Below, piece after piece: positions 36,475 through 44,451 of a stretch of DNA of 64,000 bases. The notes beneath the pieces were generated by a model. It saw nothing but the letters and a program-made list of their open reading frames with translations, was not told the origin of the DNA and did no database searches. Each line of letters begins with the position of its first letter. Position 1 is the stretch's first letter. The DNA is from Leptolinea sp. HRD-7. Its GTDB lineage: Bacteria; Chloroflexota; Anaerolineae; Anaerolineales; Anaerolineaceae. The stretch covers positions 1,105,163 through 1,169,162 of the forward strand of contig AP024710.1 in the NCBI GenBank assembly GCA_024363285.1, written 5' to 3'. The translations under genes and the position numbers were made by a program.

Positions 36475-37437
36475 TTATCCGATAATATCCGGTGGTGGTT
36501 GTTGTGGTGATGATGGACTGCTGGGTTCTTCTGGCTTATCAGGAGCGGGCGGAAGTGGACATAATCCCGGCTCTTTACCCGTTGGTGAATATCCAGAGGC
36601 AACCCGGCATGTACTGTCAACCGCAAACACTTCTTTCAGCGGATAGAAAACACTGTCACCCAGAGGAGATCCGGCCTGTTCAATAGTGTAACTGACATTT
36701 AGATCGTAAACTGTACTGTCATAATCCGCGCCGTCTGTTATCGTCCTCCAGACAAACCGACCTTTTTCTCCTCCAATCAAAGAGTTCAGGAAGGCGATCT
36801 CTACCACATCCGGTTTATCAGGTGACAAACGCACCCAGGCAAGGTCGGTTTTCGTTCCTTTACCGGATGAAAAGAGATTGACATCATACCCCTTGGAACC
36901 GGTGACCGGAATTGGGCCTTTTTCCGATGCCAGTGGTTTTCCGGCGCTGGTGCTTTCCCATACATGTACTCCGTCAACCGACCAATCAGTACTCAAAGGC
37001 TTTTCTGCCAGAATGAGGAATTCACTCCGGCCATCGAGGTTTGGATCTAGCATCAACCCATATCTTGCGGGTTTATCGGCTGATTCAGATACTGGTCCGG
37101 CGACCTGCAAAGTAATGTAGATAAAATTCTTGTCTCCTCGCTGCATGGTGGATTTAACGATGTCCAGGTAGGGAAGGTAATTCATGTCTTTGTCAAATGG
37201 ACGTTCAAACCTGCCTGTACTGTATTGTTCACCGCCAAAGGCTCTTTTTTGAGCCGCCGTGGATGTGTTCACCTGATCATGAACAACCTGTTCCCGTCCT
37301 GTTCCGGCTGTAGGAACAAGGTTATCATTTGTCTCATCCGGTGAACCGGCTGCTACTACCGGTGCAGGTTGTTGTACGGAGAACATCAGTGACATCATCA
37401 GCAATGATAAGAACATGGATCTAAACAACTCTTTCAT
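36475..37437 (-). CDS. Exported protein, ERPFD/HDQ family, paralog H
   Basis: 320 residues from ATG 37437 with AAGGA upstream. Type I signal peptide (PAPVVAA), no lipobox, but unlike C and D it keeps both late Cys (STCR and GLCP). Core: HDQVNTSTAAQKRAFGGEQY, FERPFDKDMNYLPYLDI, DPNLDGRSEF, IAFLNSLIGGEKGRF, YTIEQAGSPL. The C-terminus is Pro/Ser-rich. It heads the array in transcription order, divergent from gatC. Function unknown. Confidence 0.9.
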   Translation of the reverse strand: MKELFRSMFLSLLMMSLMFSVQQPAPVVAAGSPDETNDNLVPTAGTGREQVVHDQVNTSTAAQKRAFGGEQYSTGRFERPFDKDMNYLPYLDIVKSTMQRGDKNFIYITLQVAGPVSESADKPARYGLMLDPNLDGRSEFLILAEKPLSTDWSVDGVHVWESTSAGKPLASEKGPIPVTGSKGYDVNLFSSGKGTKTDLAWVRLSPDKPDVVEIAFLNSLIGGEKGRFVWRTITDGADYDSTVYDLNVSYTIEQAGSPLGDSVFYPLKEVFAVDSTCRVASGYSPTGKEPGLCPLPPAPDKPEEPSSPSSPQQPPPDIIG

Positions 37438-37493
37438 TTTGGGTCCTTTCTACTGGTATTATTACAAATAAGATAGTTAATATCTTAATAACG

Positions 37494-37521
37494 AGTATAG
37501 CGATGAATTTGGGTTTTTCAA
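37494..37521 (-). promoter_or_regulatory. Promoter of paralog H
   Basis: Minus-strand TTGAAA (37516-37521), 16-nt spacer, TATACT (37494-37499). It lies back to back with the gatC promoter. Confidence 0.65.
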
Positions 37522-37541
37522 GTAGGAATTTCTGTCCTATT

Positions 37542-37550
37542 TGATATAAT
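37542..37550 (+). promoter_or_regulatory. Extended -10 promoter of gatCA, leaderless
   Basis: TGATATAAT at 37542-37550 is an extended -10 box ending exactly 6 nt before the gatC ATG. No SD exists, so the transcript probably begins at the start codon. Confidence 0.65.
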
Positions 37551-37556
37551 CCGGTC

Positions 37557-37853
37557 ATGTCACTTTCACGCGAAGAAGTAATTCATATAGCCAGATTGGC
37601 CCGTTTAGAACTGACCGATGACGAGATTGAACGGTATCAACAGCAGCTTTCATCCATTCTCGAATATGCTGACCGGTTGAAAACTCTCGATACCAGCAAA
37701 ATCCCGCCCACATCCAGTGTTCTTCCAGCGCGAAGTCGATTTCGCGATGATGTTCCCGCAGAATCGCTGGCGCCGGCAGATGTTATCAGGAACGCCCCAC
37801 AGTCTGAAAAAGACCAGTTTAAAGTGCCTCCTGCTTTGGAAGGTGTGCAATGA
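37557..37853 (+). CDS. gatC: Asp-tRNA(Asn)/Glu-tRNA(Gln) amidotransferase subunit C
   Basis: 98 residues, normal GatC length: LSREEVIHIARLARLELTDDE at the start, then the LDTSKIPPTSSV belt and RDDVPAESLAPADVIRNAP. GatC wraps around GatA and stabilises the GatCAB complex, which converts misacylated Glu-tRNA(Gln) or Asp-tRNA(Asn) to the amide form. Starts without a leader or SD. Its last codon overlaps gatA by ATGA, so the two are coupled. gatB is 4.5 kb downstream. Confidence 0.95.
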   Translation: MSLSREEVIHIARLARLELTDDEIERYQQQLSSILEYADRLKTLDTSKIPPTSSVLPARSRFRDDVPAESLAPADVIRNAPQSEKDQFKVPPALEGVQ

Positions 37854-39322
37854 ATCGATTGACAGACCTGACCGTCAGAGAATCATTGGACGCGTTGAAT
37901 TCCGGAGAGTGCAGTAGCCTGGATCTCACCAATGAAATCTTGAAACGGATAGATGAAAAAGAACCTTCCATTCATGCTTTCTTAACGCGCACACCGGAAT
38001 TAGCGCTGCAGCAGGCAAAAGCCGCGGATCAAAAACGCGCACAGTTGAAACGCTCTGGCGCGGCCGTTCCAAAACTACTTGGTCTGCCTATCGCAGTCAA
38101 AGATGTTTTGACTGTGGAAGGAATACGCTGCACCTGTGGTTCGAAGATACTTGAAAACTTTGTTCCTGTTCACACTGCCACTTGTGTTCGAAAATTACTT
38201 GATGCGGGTGTGGTTATTCTGGGGAAAACCAATACCGATGAATTCGCCATGGGCTCTTCCACAGAGAACTCGGCATATTTCACCACTCGTAATCCGTGGG
38301 ATTTAGAACGTGTTCCCGGAGGTTCCAGCGGTGGCAGCGCCGCGGCGGTAGCCGCGAACTTTACGGCGGCGGCGCTGGGTACTGATACCGGCGGCAGCAT
38401 CCGGCAGCCGGCTTCCTTCTGCGGGACGACGGGGATAAAACCGACGTACGGACGTGTCAGCCGCTACGGGCTTATCGCGTACGGGTCATCCCTTGATTCC
38501 GCCGGTGTTCTCACCCGCACGGTGGAAGATGCCGCGTTGATTTTTGACGTTATGGCCGGTTTTGATCCGCGTGATGCCACCACTATGGATGTTCCTGTCC
38601 CACAGATTCAACTCGATAACCGTACTGACCTGCATGGAGTGCGCATCGGGGTACCAAAGGAATATTTCATCAAAGGTATCCAACCGGATGTGGAGCAGGC
38701 TGTACGCGCGGCAATTGCCCAACTTGAAGAAATGGGCGCGGCGATCAAAGAAGTCAGCCTGCCGCATACGGAATACGCCTTACCGGTCTATTATCTGATC
38801 GCTCCGGCAGAAGCCAGCGCCAACCTGGCCCGCTATGATGGTGTACGCTTTGGCCTGCGAGTGGAAACCGAAAGTAATATTGAGATGTTCAAAAAATCTC
38901 GCGGGGCGGGCTTCGGTTCTGAAGTCAAGCGGCGTATCATGCTGGGTACCTACGCCCTTTCAGCCGGTTATTATGACGCGTATTACGGTCAGGCTCAGAA
39001 GGTTCGCACCCTCATTAAACAAGATTTCGATAAGGTCTTTGAATCGGTTGATATGATTGCCGCGCCCATTGCGCCGACTACGGCTTTCAAGCGCGGTGTG
39101 CATACCGAAGACCCGCTGGCCATGTACCTTGAGGACGTATTTACTCTGCCGGCCAACCTGGCAGGCGTTCCCGGGTTGGCTTTTTGCTGTGGGTTTGACA
39201 ATCAGCATTTGCCGGTGGGCATTCAACTGATGGGCCCACATTTCAAAGAAGAAAGCCTCTTTAAAGTGGGGCATGCCTACCAGCAGGTGACTGACTGGCA
39301 CAGAAGATCTCCGGATTTATAA
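37850..39322 (+). CDS. gatA: Asp-tRNA(Asn)/Glu-tRNA(Gln) amidotransferase subunit A
   Basis: 490 residues, amidase signature family. The catalytic Lys lies in LPIAVKDVLTVEG and the two Ser in GGSSGGSAAAVAA and GTDTGGSIRQPASFCG, i.e. the Lys-Ser(cis)-Ser triad. It hydrolyses Gln and passes ammonia to GatB. Overlaps gatC by 4 bp and ends at a bidirectional terminator. Confidence 0.97.
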   Translation: MNRLTDLTVRESLDALNSGECSSLDLTNEILKRIDEKEPSIHAFLTRTPELALQQAKAADQKRAQLKRSGAAVPKLLGLPIAVKDVLTVEGIRCTCGSKILENFVPVHTATCVRKLLDAGVVILGKTNTDEFAMGSSTENSAYFTTRNPWDLERVPGGSSGGSAAAVAANFTAAALGTDTGGSIRQPASFCGTTGIKPTYGRVSRYGLIAYGSSLDSAGVLTRTVEDAALIFDVMAGFDPRDATTMDVPVPQIQLDNRTDLHGVRIGVPKEYFIKGIQPDVEQAVRAAIAQLEEMGAAIKEVSLPHTEYALPVYYLIAPAEASANLARYDGVRFGLRVETESNIEMFKKSRGAGFGSEVKRRIMLGTYALSAGYYDAYYGQAQKVRTLIKQDFDKVFESVDMIAAPIAPTTAFKRGVHTEDPLAMYLEDVFTLPANLAGVPGLAFCCGFDNQHLPVGIQLMGPHFKEESLFKVGHAYQQVTDWHRRSPDL

Positions 39323-39356
39323 AAAAAATCCGCCGTATTACCGGCAGATTTTTTTT
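39321..39356. terminator. Bidirectional terminator between gatA and the lipoprotein gene at 39355
   Basis: Imperfect GC stem (CGCCG/CCGGC region) framed by a run of eight A on the left and eight T on the right. Confidence 0.85.
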
Positions 39357-39855
39357 ACCGGCCTGACGCAACAATTTTGTACGTTTTTAGCTGGTCTAAT
39401 TTATTGTTAACGTATATTTCCACCCGGTATGACCCTGTTGGAAATTCACCATCGGGGGTGAGGGTAAAATCCAGATTGCCGGATCCGCCTGTTTGAATTT
39501 CGGTAGTATTGATCACTGTATTATCCCGGTCTTCCAGGTCCACACGTGTGGTTACCCATCTGGCAGAAAAAAGGGTATCTGCTGGCGCTTTCTTTACTGC
39601 CACAATAGCATGGATGGTATCTGTGGGAAGAAATTCCGTTGCCGGGTTGACCGGATTGTATGTTTCCGGTTCTGATCCCAGAGCCAGTGTGACTCTGGTG
39701 ATCAACCCGCCCGGTTGAGGTATAGGGAGGGTTTCATCAGTCTGTTGAGAGATAATGGTTTCTTCATTTCCTGTAAGAAGCCCGGTGACAGCTTTGCACG
39801 ACAGAGAAAACACCAGAACGATGAAACATAGCAGAGACAATCGTAAGATTTTCAT
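39355..39855 (-). CDS. Exported lipoprotein of unknown function
   Basis: 166 residues from ATG 39855, which has GGAGG 5 nt upstream. Signal peptide with lipobox SLSC. The mature part has a short Gln/Thr/Pro linker and then a beta-rich domain with FSARWVTTRVDLEDRD and a DGEFPTGSYRVEIYVNN ending typical of Ig-like or intracellular-proteinase-inhibitor-type beta sandwiches. It is not a member of the ERPFD/HDQ family. Role unknown, predicted at the cell surface. Confidence 0.75.
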   Translation of the reverse strand: MKILRLSLLCFIVLVFSLSCKAVTGLLTGNEETIISQQTDETLPIPQPGGLITRVTLALGSEPETYNPVNPATEFLPTDTIHAIVAVKKAPADTLFSARWVTTRVDLEDRDNTVINTTEIQTGGSGNLDFTLTPDGEFPTGSYRVEIYVNNKLDQLKTYKIVASGR

Positions 39856-39990
39856 GCCATCCTCCTCGATGGGAACTTCCTGCAATTGAATCTTAAGGTA
39901 ATTAGACCGGATTTACAATCGCCGATATGGAATAAATTGTGCAGTCAAAACCAGTGATAAAATCATTAAATCCCACCTGGGAGAATTCTC

Positions 39991-41004
39991 ATGTCATCCA
40001 CGATAAAAATTGTCATACCTATGGCCGGTCTGGGGACCCGTATGCGGCCGCATACGTACAGCAAACCAAAGCCCCTCATCGGCCTGGCCGGTAAAACTGT
40101 TCTTGATTATGTTCTGGAACAATTCAAACCGCTGCCCGCTTCTTATAAACCCGAATTTGTGTTGATCGTTGGTCCCAACCAGTTGGAGCAGGTTAAGGAA
40201 TATATGAACCTGATCCATCCACACAAAACGGTGCATTTTGTGGTTCAGGAACATATGCGTGGGCAGTCAGACGCGTTGTACCTGGCACGTGAGCACCTGC
40301 ATGGACCGATGTTAATGACCTTCTCTGACACTCTTATTGAGACCGATTTTAAAATTCTCAGTGATGACCGTATTGACGCGGCTGCCTGGGTGAAACCGGT
40401 ACCTGATCCCCGCCGTTTTGGCGTTGCTGAAGTAGATGCGCAGGATTGGGTCAAACACCTGGTAGAAAAACCACAGGAGATGTCAAATAATCTGGCGCTG
40501 GTCGGGTTTTACTATTTTAAACGAGGCGAAGACCTGATTGCTGCGATTAAAGACCAGATGGACCGCAGTATTGTTCTAAAAGGTGAATATTTCCTGGCAG
40601 ATGCCATTAACCTGATGCTGGAGAACGGCGCGAAGATTCGCCCCAGCCGGGTTGAAACCTGGTTGGATGCCGGCACCCCGCAGAGTCTGTTGGAAACCAA
40701 CCAGTATCTGCTGGATCATGGTCACGATAATTCAGTGGAAGCCGCCAAGCGGCCGGGCTTGTTCATTATCCCGCCGGTATTCATACACCCGTCTGCCGTT
40801 GTGGAAAACTCGGTCATCGGGCCGTATGTATCCATGGATGCCAATTGTGAAGTGCGAAATGTCATCTTGAAGAATACCATCGTAGAAAAAGGCACACTCA
40901 TCCAGCAGATGATCCTGGAAGATTCACTGCTGGGCCGCCATGTGCAGCTACAGGGGCAGGCGGCAAAATTAAATCTGGGAGATTCATCCTGGGCGATGGA
41001 ATAG
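39991..41004 (+). CDS. Sugar-phosphate nucleotidyltransferase with left-handed beta-helix tail
   Basis: 337 residues. IPMAGLGTRMRPHTYSKPKPL is the NTP-transferase signature (split here only by the usual spacing), with FSDTLIETDF as the acidic metal site and VETWLDAGTPQSLLETN at the end of the catalytic domain; the tail (VIGPYVSMDANCEVRNVI) is a hexapeptide-repeat helix. Such enzymes make NDP-sugars for glycan synthesis (dTDP-glucose or UDP-GlcNAc type). The sugar is not determinable. GGGAG precedes the ATG. A small ORF overlaps its last bases. Confidence 0.9.
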   Translation: MSSTIKIVIPMAGLGTRMRPHTYSKPKPLIGLAGKTVLDYVLEQFKPLPASYKPEFVLIVGPNQLEQVKEYMNLIHPHKTVHFVVQEHMRGQSDALYLAREHLHGPMLMTFSDTLIETDFKILSDDRIDAAAWVKPVPDPRRFGVAEVDAQDWVKHLVEKPQEMSNNLALVGFYYFKRGEDLIAAIKDQMDRSIVLKGEYFLADAINLMLENGAKIRPSRVETWLDAGTPQSLLETNQYLLDHGHDNSVEAAKRPGLFIIPPVFIHPSAVVENSVIGPYVSMDANCEVRNVILKNTIVEKGTLIQQMILEDSLLGRHVQLQGQAAKLNLGDSSWAME

Positions 41005-41216
41005 AGACCAGGGTTGAATGCCTGGCCAGTCACCGGTATCCCGAACGGCCCCTTCGTTTTGAATGGAGCGGACGGCTCCATGAGGTGGTGAAAGTGACCA
41101 GTGAAGCTCACACACTACAGGGTTTTTCTTTCACAGTTCAGGATGATGAACAAAACAAATTTCTTCTTGATTATGACGAAATAAAACAGGTATGGACGGT
41201 AAAACGATGGAACTAA
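40989..41216 (+). CDS. Small ORF, DUF6504-like, with no standard start codon
   Basis: A frame overlapping the end of the nucleotidyltransferase encodes about 75 residues with clear protein character: SHRYPERPLRFEWSGRLHEV, then a beta-rich middle and a WTVKRWN end. RP-RFxWxGR followed by a terminal LxYDxxxxxW resembles short DUF6504-type proteins that I recall as a family of unknown function. No ATG, GTG or TTG lies at its 5' end; CTG at 40989 is the best candidate, with GGGAG 11 nt earlier. Its stop overlaps the aminotransferase start. Either a rare start codon is used or the gene has lost its start. Confidence 0.5.
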   Translation: MGDGIETRVECLASHRYPERPLRFEWSGRLHEVVKVTSEAHTLQGFSFTVQDDEQNKFLLDYDEIKQVWTVKRWN

Positions 41217-42385
41217 ATCAGGCACAAAAATCCTATCTAAGCACCCGTGTTGCCGAACTCAAGCCATCCGGCATCCGTAAATTTTTTGACATTGTCGCCA
41301 CCATGAAAGATGTGATCTCTCTGGGGATCGGTGAGCCGGATTTCACCACGCCATTACCCGTTCTGGAAGCCGGCGTTCGGTCGCTGCATGCCGGGGAGAC
41401 CCATTACACATCCAATTCCGGCAAGATCGAACTGCGCAAGGCTCTTTCCCAGAAATGGGAAAGTCTGTATGGCATATCGTATCACCCCGAAAAAGAAATG
41501 CTGATCTCGGTTGGGGGTTCTGAGGCGTTGTATCTGGCCTGCACCGCCATCTTGAATCCCGGTGACGAAGTGATCATCCCCACGCCGTGTTTTGTGGCTT
41601 ACCAGAGTGAAGTTCTGCTGGCCGGCGGCGTTCCCGTGGAAGTGCCGCTCAAAGCGGAAGATAACTTTGACCTCAAACCGGCAGCCATCGAAGCTGCCAT
41701 TACTCCACGGACCAAAGCTATTCTGCTGGGTTTTCCTAATAACCCTACCGGCGCGGTGGCCAGCCGTGAGGCACTGCTTGAAATCGCCAAAATGGCCGAA
41801 AAACATGACCTGATCGTCATATCGGATGAGATCTATGACCGCCTTGTGTATGGTGTGAAGCATGTATGCTTTCCGACCTTACCGGGTATGAAAGACCGCA
41901 CCATCCTTCTGGGAGGCTTCTCAAAAGATTACGCGATGACCGGCTGGCGCATCGGTTTTGCTGCCGCTCCAGAAGCGATTTTGACCGGCATGCTGCGCGT
42001 GCACCAGTACACCATCATGTCTGCCCCCACCACCGCGCAGGATGCCGCCACCGAAGCCCTGTTGAAAGCCGAGCCGTATGTGTTGGATATGGTGGCAGAA
42101 TATGACCGCCGACGCAAATTAATCGTCAACGGGTTCAATGAACTCGGGTTGAAGACCGTGGAGCCGCATGGCGCCTTTTATGCCTTCCCGAACGTCAACG
42201 CTTCGGGGATGGATGAAGACACATTCGCCAACAAACTACTGGCAGAAGAACGTGTGGCGATGGTCCCCGGCACAGCTTTTGGCGCCGGCGGAGAAGGTTT
42301 TTGCCGTGCCAGCTACGCCACTGCCTACGAAAAGATCGAACAGGCCCTGGAACGCATGCATAATTTCATGCGCCGGTTGGGCTAA
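41207..42385 (+). CDS. Class I/II aminotransferase (PLP)
   Basis: 392 residues from ATG 41207 (an ATG at 41192 in the same frame is too close to its AGG). Fold type I marks: ISLGIGEPDF, FPNNPTGAV, VISDEIYDRLVY and the PLP Lys in GGFSKDYAMTGWRIGF, plus a late FCRASYAT Arg that binds the substrate carboxylate. Relatives are aspartate, aromatic or alanine aminotransferases; the substrate is uncertain. It lies just before gatB with 24 nt between, likely one transcript. Confidence 0.92.
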   Translation: MELNQAQKSYLSTRVAELKPSGIRKFFDIVATMKDVISLGIGEPDFTTPLPVLEAGVRSLHAGETHYTSNSGKIELRKALSQKWESLYGISYHPEKEMLISVGGSEALYLACTAILNPGDEVIIPTPCFVAYQSEVLLAGGVPVEVPLKAEDNFDLKPAAIEAAITPRTKAILLGFPNNPTGAVASREALLEIAKMAEKHDLIVISDEIYDRLVYGVKHVCFPTLPGMKDRTILLGGFSKDYAMTGWRIGFAAAPEAILTGMLRVHQYTIMSAPTTAQDAATEALLKAEPYVLDMVAEYDRRRKLIVNGFNELGLKTVEPHGAFYAFPNVNASGMDEDTFANKLLAEERVAMVPGTAFGAGGEGFCRASYATAYEKIEQALERMHNFMRRLG

Positions 42386-42409
42386 TTCTTGAGAGAGAGT
42401 ATCAAACCG

Positions 42410-43861
42410 ATGGAATATGAAGTCGTCATTGGCCTTGAAGTCCACGCGGAAATGGCCACCCGCACAAAAATGTTCTGCTCCTGCCCGGTGGTTGACTCCA
42501 CCCAGGCGGAGCCCAACACCACGGTTTGCCCGGTGTGTGCCGGTATGCCCGGTGTGCTGCCGGTGGTCAACAAACAGGCGGTGGAATACGGCATGAAAGT
42601 CGGGCTGGCCCTGGGTTGCACCATAAACCACACCAGCCTGTTCGACCGCAAGAATTATTTCTATCCGGATCTTCCCAAGGGTTACCAGATCTCGCAGTAC
42701 GAACATCCTTTAGCCAGTGACGGTTTGCTGGTGGTAGATACCTCGAAAGGCGAAAAGGCCATCCGCATCCGCCGTGCCCATCTGGAAGAGGATACCGGAA
42801 AGTTAACCCATGTGGAAGAGAACGGGCAGAACTATTCACTGGTTGACCTGAACCGCTGCGGCGTACCGTTGCTGGAGATCGTCACTGAGCCGGATATTCG
42901 CTCCATTGAGGAAGCCAAAGCCTATGCCACCACCCTGCGGGGCATTCTGCGCGCGCTGGGTGTCAACTCGGGTGACATGGAAAAAGGTGTCATCCGCTTT
43001 GAAGCTAATATCTCCGTCCGCGAAGCCGGTACCGACGTACTGAACAACCGTGTTGAGATCAAGAACCTGAACAGTTTTCGCGCCATGGAGCGCGGTATTG
43101 CCTACGAAATTGACCGCCAGATCAAGATCATGGAAAGCGGCGGCACCGTTGCTCAAGAAACCCTGGGCTGGGACGAAGCCAACGGTTGTACCTATACCCA
43201 GCGTAGCAAGGAAGACGCGCACGATTACCGCTATTTCCCTGAACCCGACCTACCGCCCCTGGTGGTGGACCCTGACTGGGTCCACCGGGTTCGGGCCAGC
43301 CTGCCTGAGCTGCCGCGTGCCCGCGCGCAGCGTTATCAGGCGGATTTTGGCCTGACTGTTGCTGATTCCGCTTTGCTCGCGGCAGATACGACGGTAGCCG
43401 AGTTTTTTGAAAAAACCGCCGCGGCCGCTAACGGTGTACCCGGTAAAACGGTGGCCGCCTGGATTCTGGGTGAAGTGGGGGCTTATCTTAACCGCACAGG
43501 GGAGAACTTTGAAAACCTCAAGATCAAACCTGAAACCCTGGCTGATCTTTTAACCCGAATGGGGAACGGTGAAGTTAACGCGGCAACGGCCAAAGTGATC
43601 CTCTCTACCCTGCTGGAAAAAGGCGGAACGGCCGGCGAGATCATCAAAGCGCAGGGTCTGCAGCAGACATCTGACCTGGACCTGATCGCCTCACTGGTAG
43701 CTAAGGCTCTCGCCGAGAATCCGAGTGAGTTGGAAAGCTATAAAAATGGCAAGGAAACCGTAGCCAACTGGTTCTTTGGACAGGTGATGCGTATGGCCGG
43801 CGGCAAAGCCAACCCGCAGGTGGTACGCGAAGAACTGGCACGGCAGTTGAAGAAAGCCTGA
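42410..43861 (+). CDS. gatB: Asp-tRNA(Asn)/Glu-tRNA(Gln) amidotransferase subunit B
   Basis: 483 residues from ATG 42410, matching the usual [13 protein letters not shown]-terminus; the frame opens 7 codons earlier at a TTG. Zn-binding Cys pairs are visible in KMFCSCPV and [27 protein letters not shown] and [15 protein letters not shown] are GatB core. The C-terminal YqeY-like tail domain ends in [13 protein letters not shown]. It phosphorylates and amidates misacylated tRNA using ammonia from GatA. Unusual in being separated from gatCA by three genes and a terminator. Confidence 0.96.
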   Translation: MEYEVVIGLEVHAEMATRTKMFCSCPVVDSTQAEPNTTVCPVCAGMPGVLPVVNKQAVEYGMKVGLALGCTINHTSLFDRKNYFYPDLPKGYQISQYEHPLASDGLLVVDTSKGEKAIRIRRAHLEEDTGKLTHVEENGQNYSLVDLNRCGVPLLEIVTEPDIRSIEEAKAYATTLRGILRALGVNSGDMEKGVIRFEANISVREAGTDVLNNRVEIKNLNSFRAMERGIAYEIDRQIKIMESGGTVAQETLGWDEANGCTYTQRSKEDAHDYRYFPEPDLPPLVVDPDWVHRVRASLPELPRARAQRYQADFGLTVADSALLAADTTVAEFFEKTAAAANGVPGKTVAAWILGEVGAYLNRTGENFENLKIKPETLADLLTRMGNGEVNAATAKVILSTLLEKGGTAGEIIKAQGLQQTSDLDLIASLVAKALAENPSELESYKNGKETVANWFFGQVMRMAGGKANPQVVREELARQLKKA

Positions 43862-43891
43862 CCCGGCTGAAAAATCCATTTCGTTTTGTTC

Positions 43892-43930
43892 GCCAGGCCC
43901 GGAATATCTCCGGAGCCTGGCTTTCTTATT
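43892..43930 (+). terminator. Terminator of gatB
   Basis: GCCAGGC/GCCTGGC outer stem with a CCGG/CCGG inner stem and one bulged base, followed by a T-rich tail. Confidence 0.8.
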
Positions 43931-44426
43931 TATTTTTATTGCTATCTTCCAGCGCGAATTCGCGGATGACCTTTTCCTGCTCGTCTGATTCCACAGACCC
44001 CGGAACAAGATCGCGGATCCACTCTATGGCATCATCTCCACTTAACCCGAGTTGACGGATCGCCAGGCAGGCCGCGAACAGCCCGGTGCGCCCCAGCCCG
44101 GCATGACAGTGGATATCAATATTATTCCCTTCCTTTGCCAGTCGTAGGGTTTCGTCAATGGCGGCGCGCAGCTTGGGGTAGTCCGCGCCGCGGTAATCTT
44201 TCATCGGCAGGTGGATGACCGTCAGACCGTCACGCTGGTAGCGCGCCCGCAGGTCTTGCCCGGCGTAGACCCAGCATTCGGCGTCTGGTACAAGCATGAC
44301 CACGGCATGGATGTCATTCTTCCAGAACCCCTGGTAGACCAACCCGAGCGGGTCGTACTGGCCAAAAGGCATGGGACTGCGGTAGATGTTACCCTTCAGT
44401 CCCAGCGGTAAAAATGTCATCTCCAT
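43926..44426 (-). CDS. Protein-tyrosine/dual-specificity phosphatase-like protein
   Basis: 166 residues. P-loop motif HCHAGLGRTG gives Cys107 and Arg113 of the Cx5R active site; an Asp in the preceding region (MKDYRGADY) may be the general acid. Family members dephosphorylate Tyr, Ser/Thr or phosphoinositide substrates through a phospho-Cys intermediate. Convergent with gatB. The start ATG 44426 has no convincing SD. Substrate unknown. Confidence 0.88.
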   Translation of the reverse strand: MEMTFLPLGLKGNIYRSPMPFGQYDPLGLVYQGFWKNDIHAVVMLVPDAECWVYAGQDLRARYQRDGLTVIHLPMKDYRGADYPKLRAAIDETLRLAKEGNNIDIHCHAGLGRTGLFAACLAIRQLGLSGDDAIEWIRDLVPGSVESDEQEKVIREFALEDSNKNK

Positions 44427-44451
44427 TCAGGATGTTTTATCACCGCACAGG

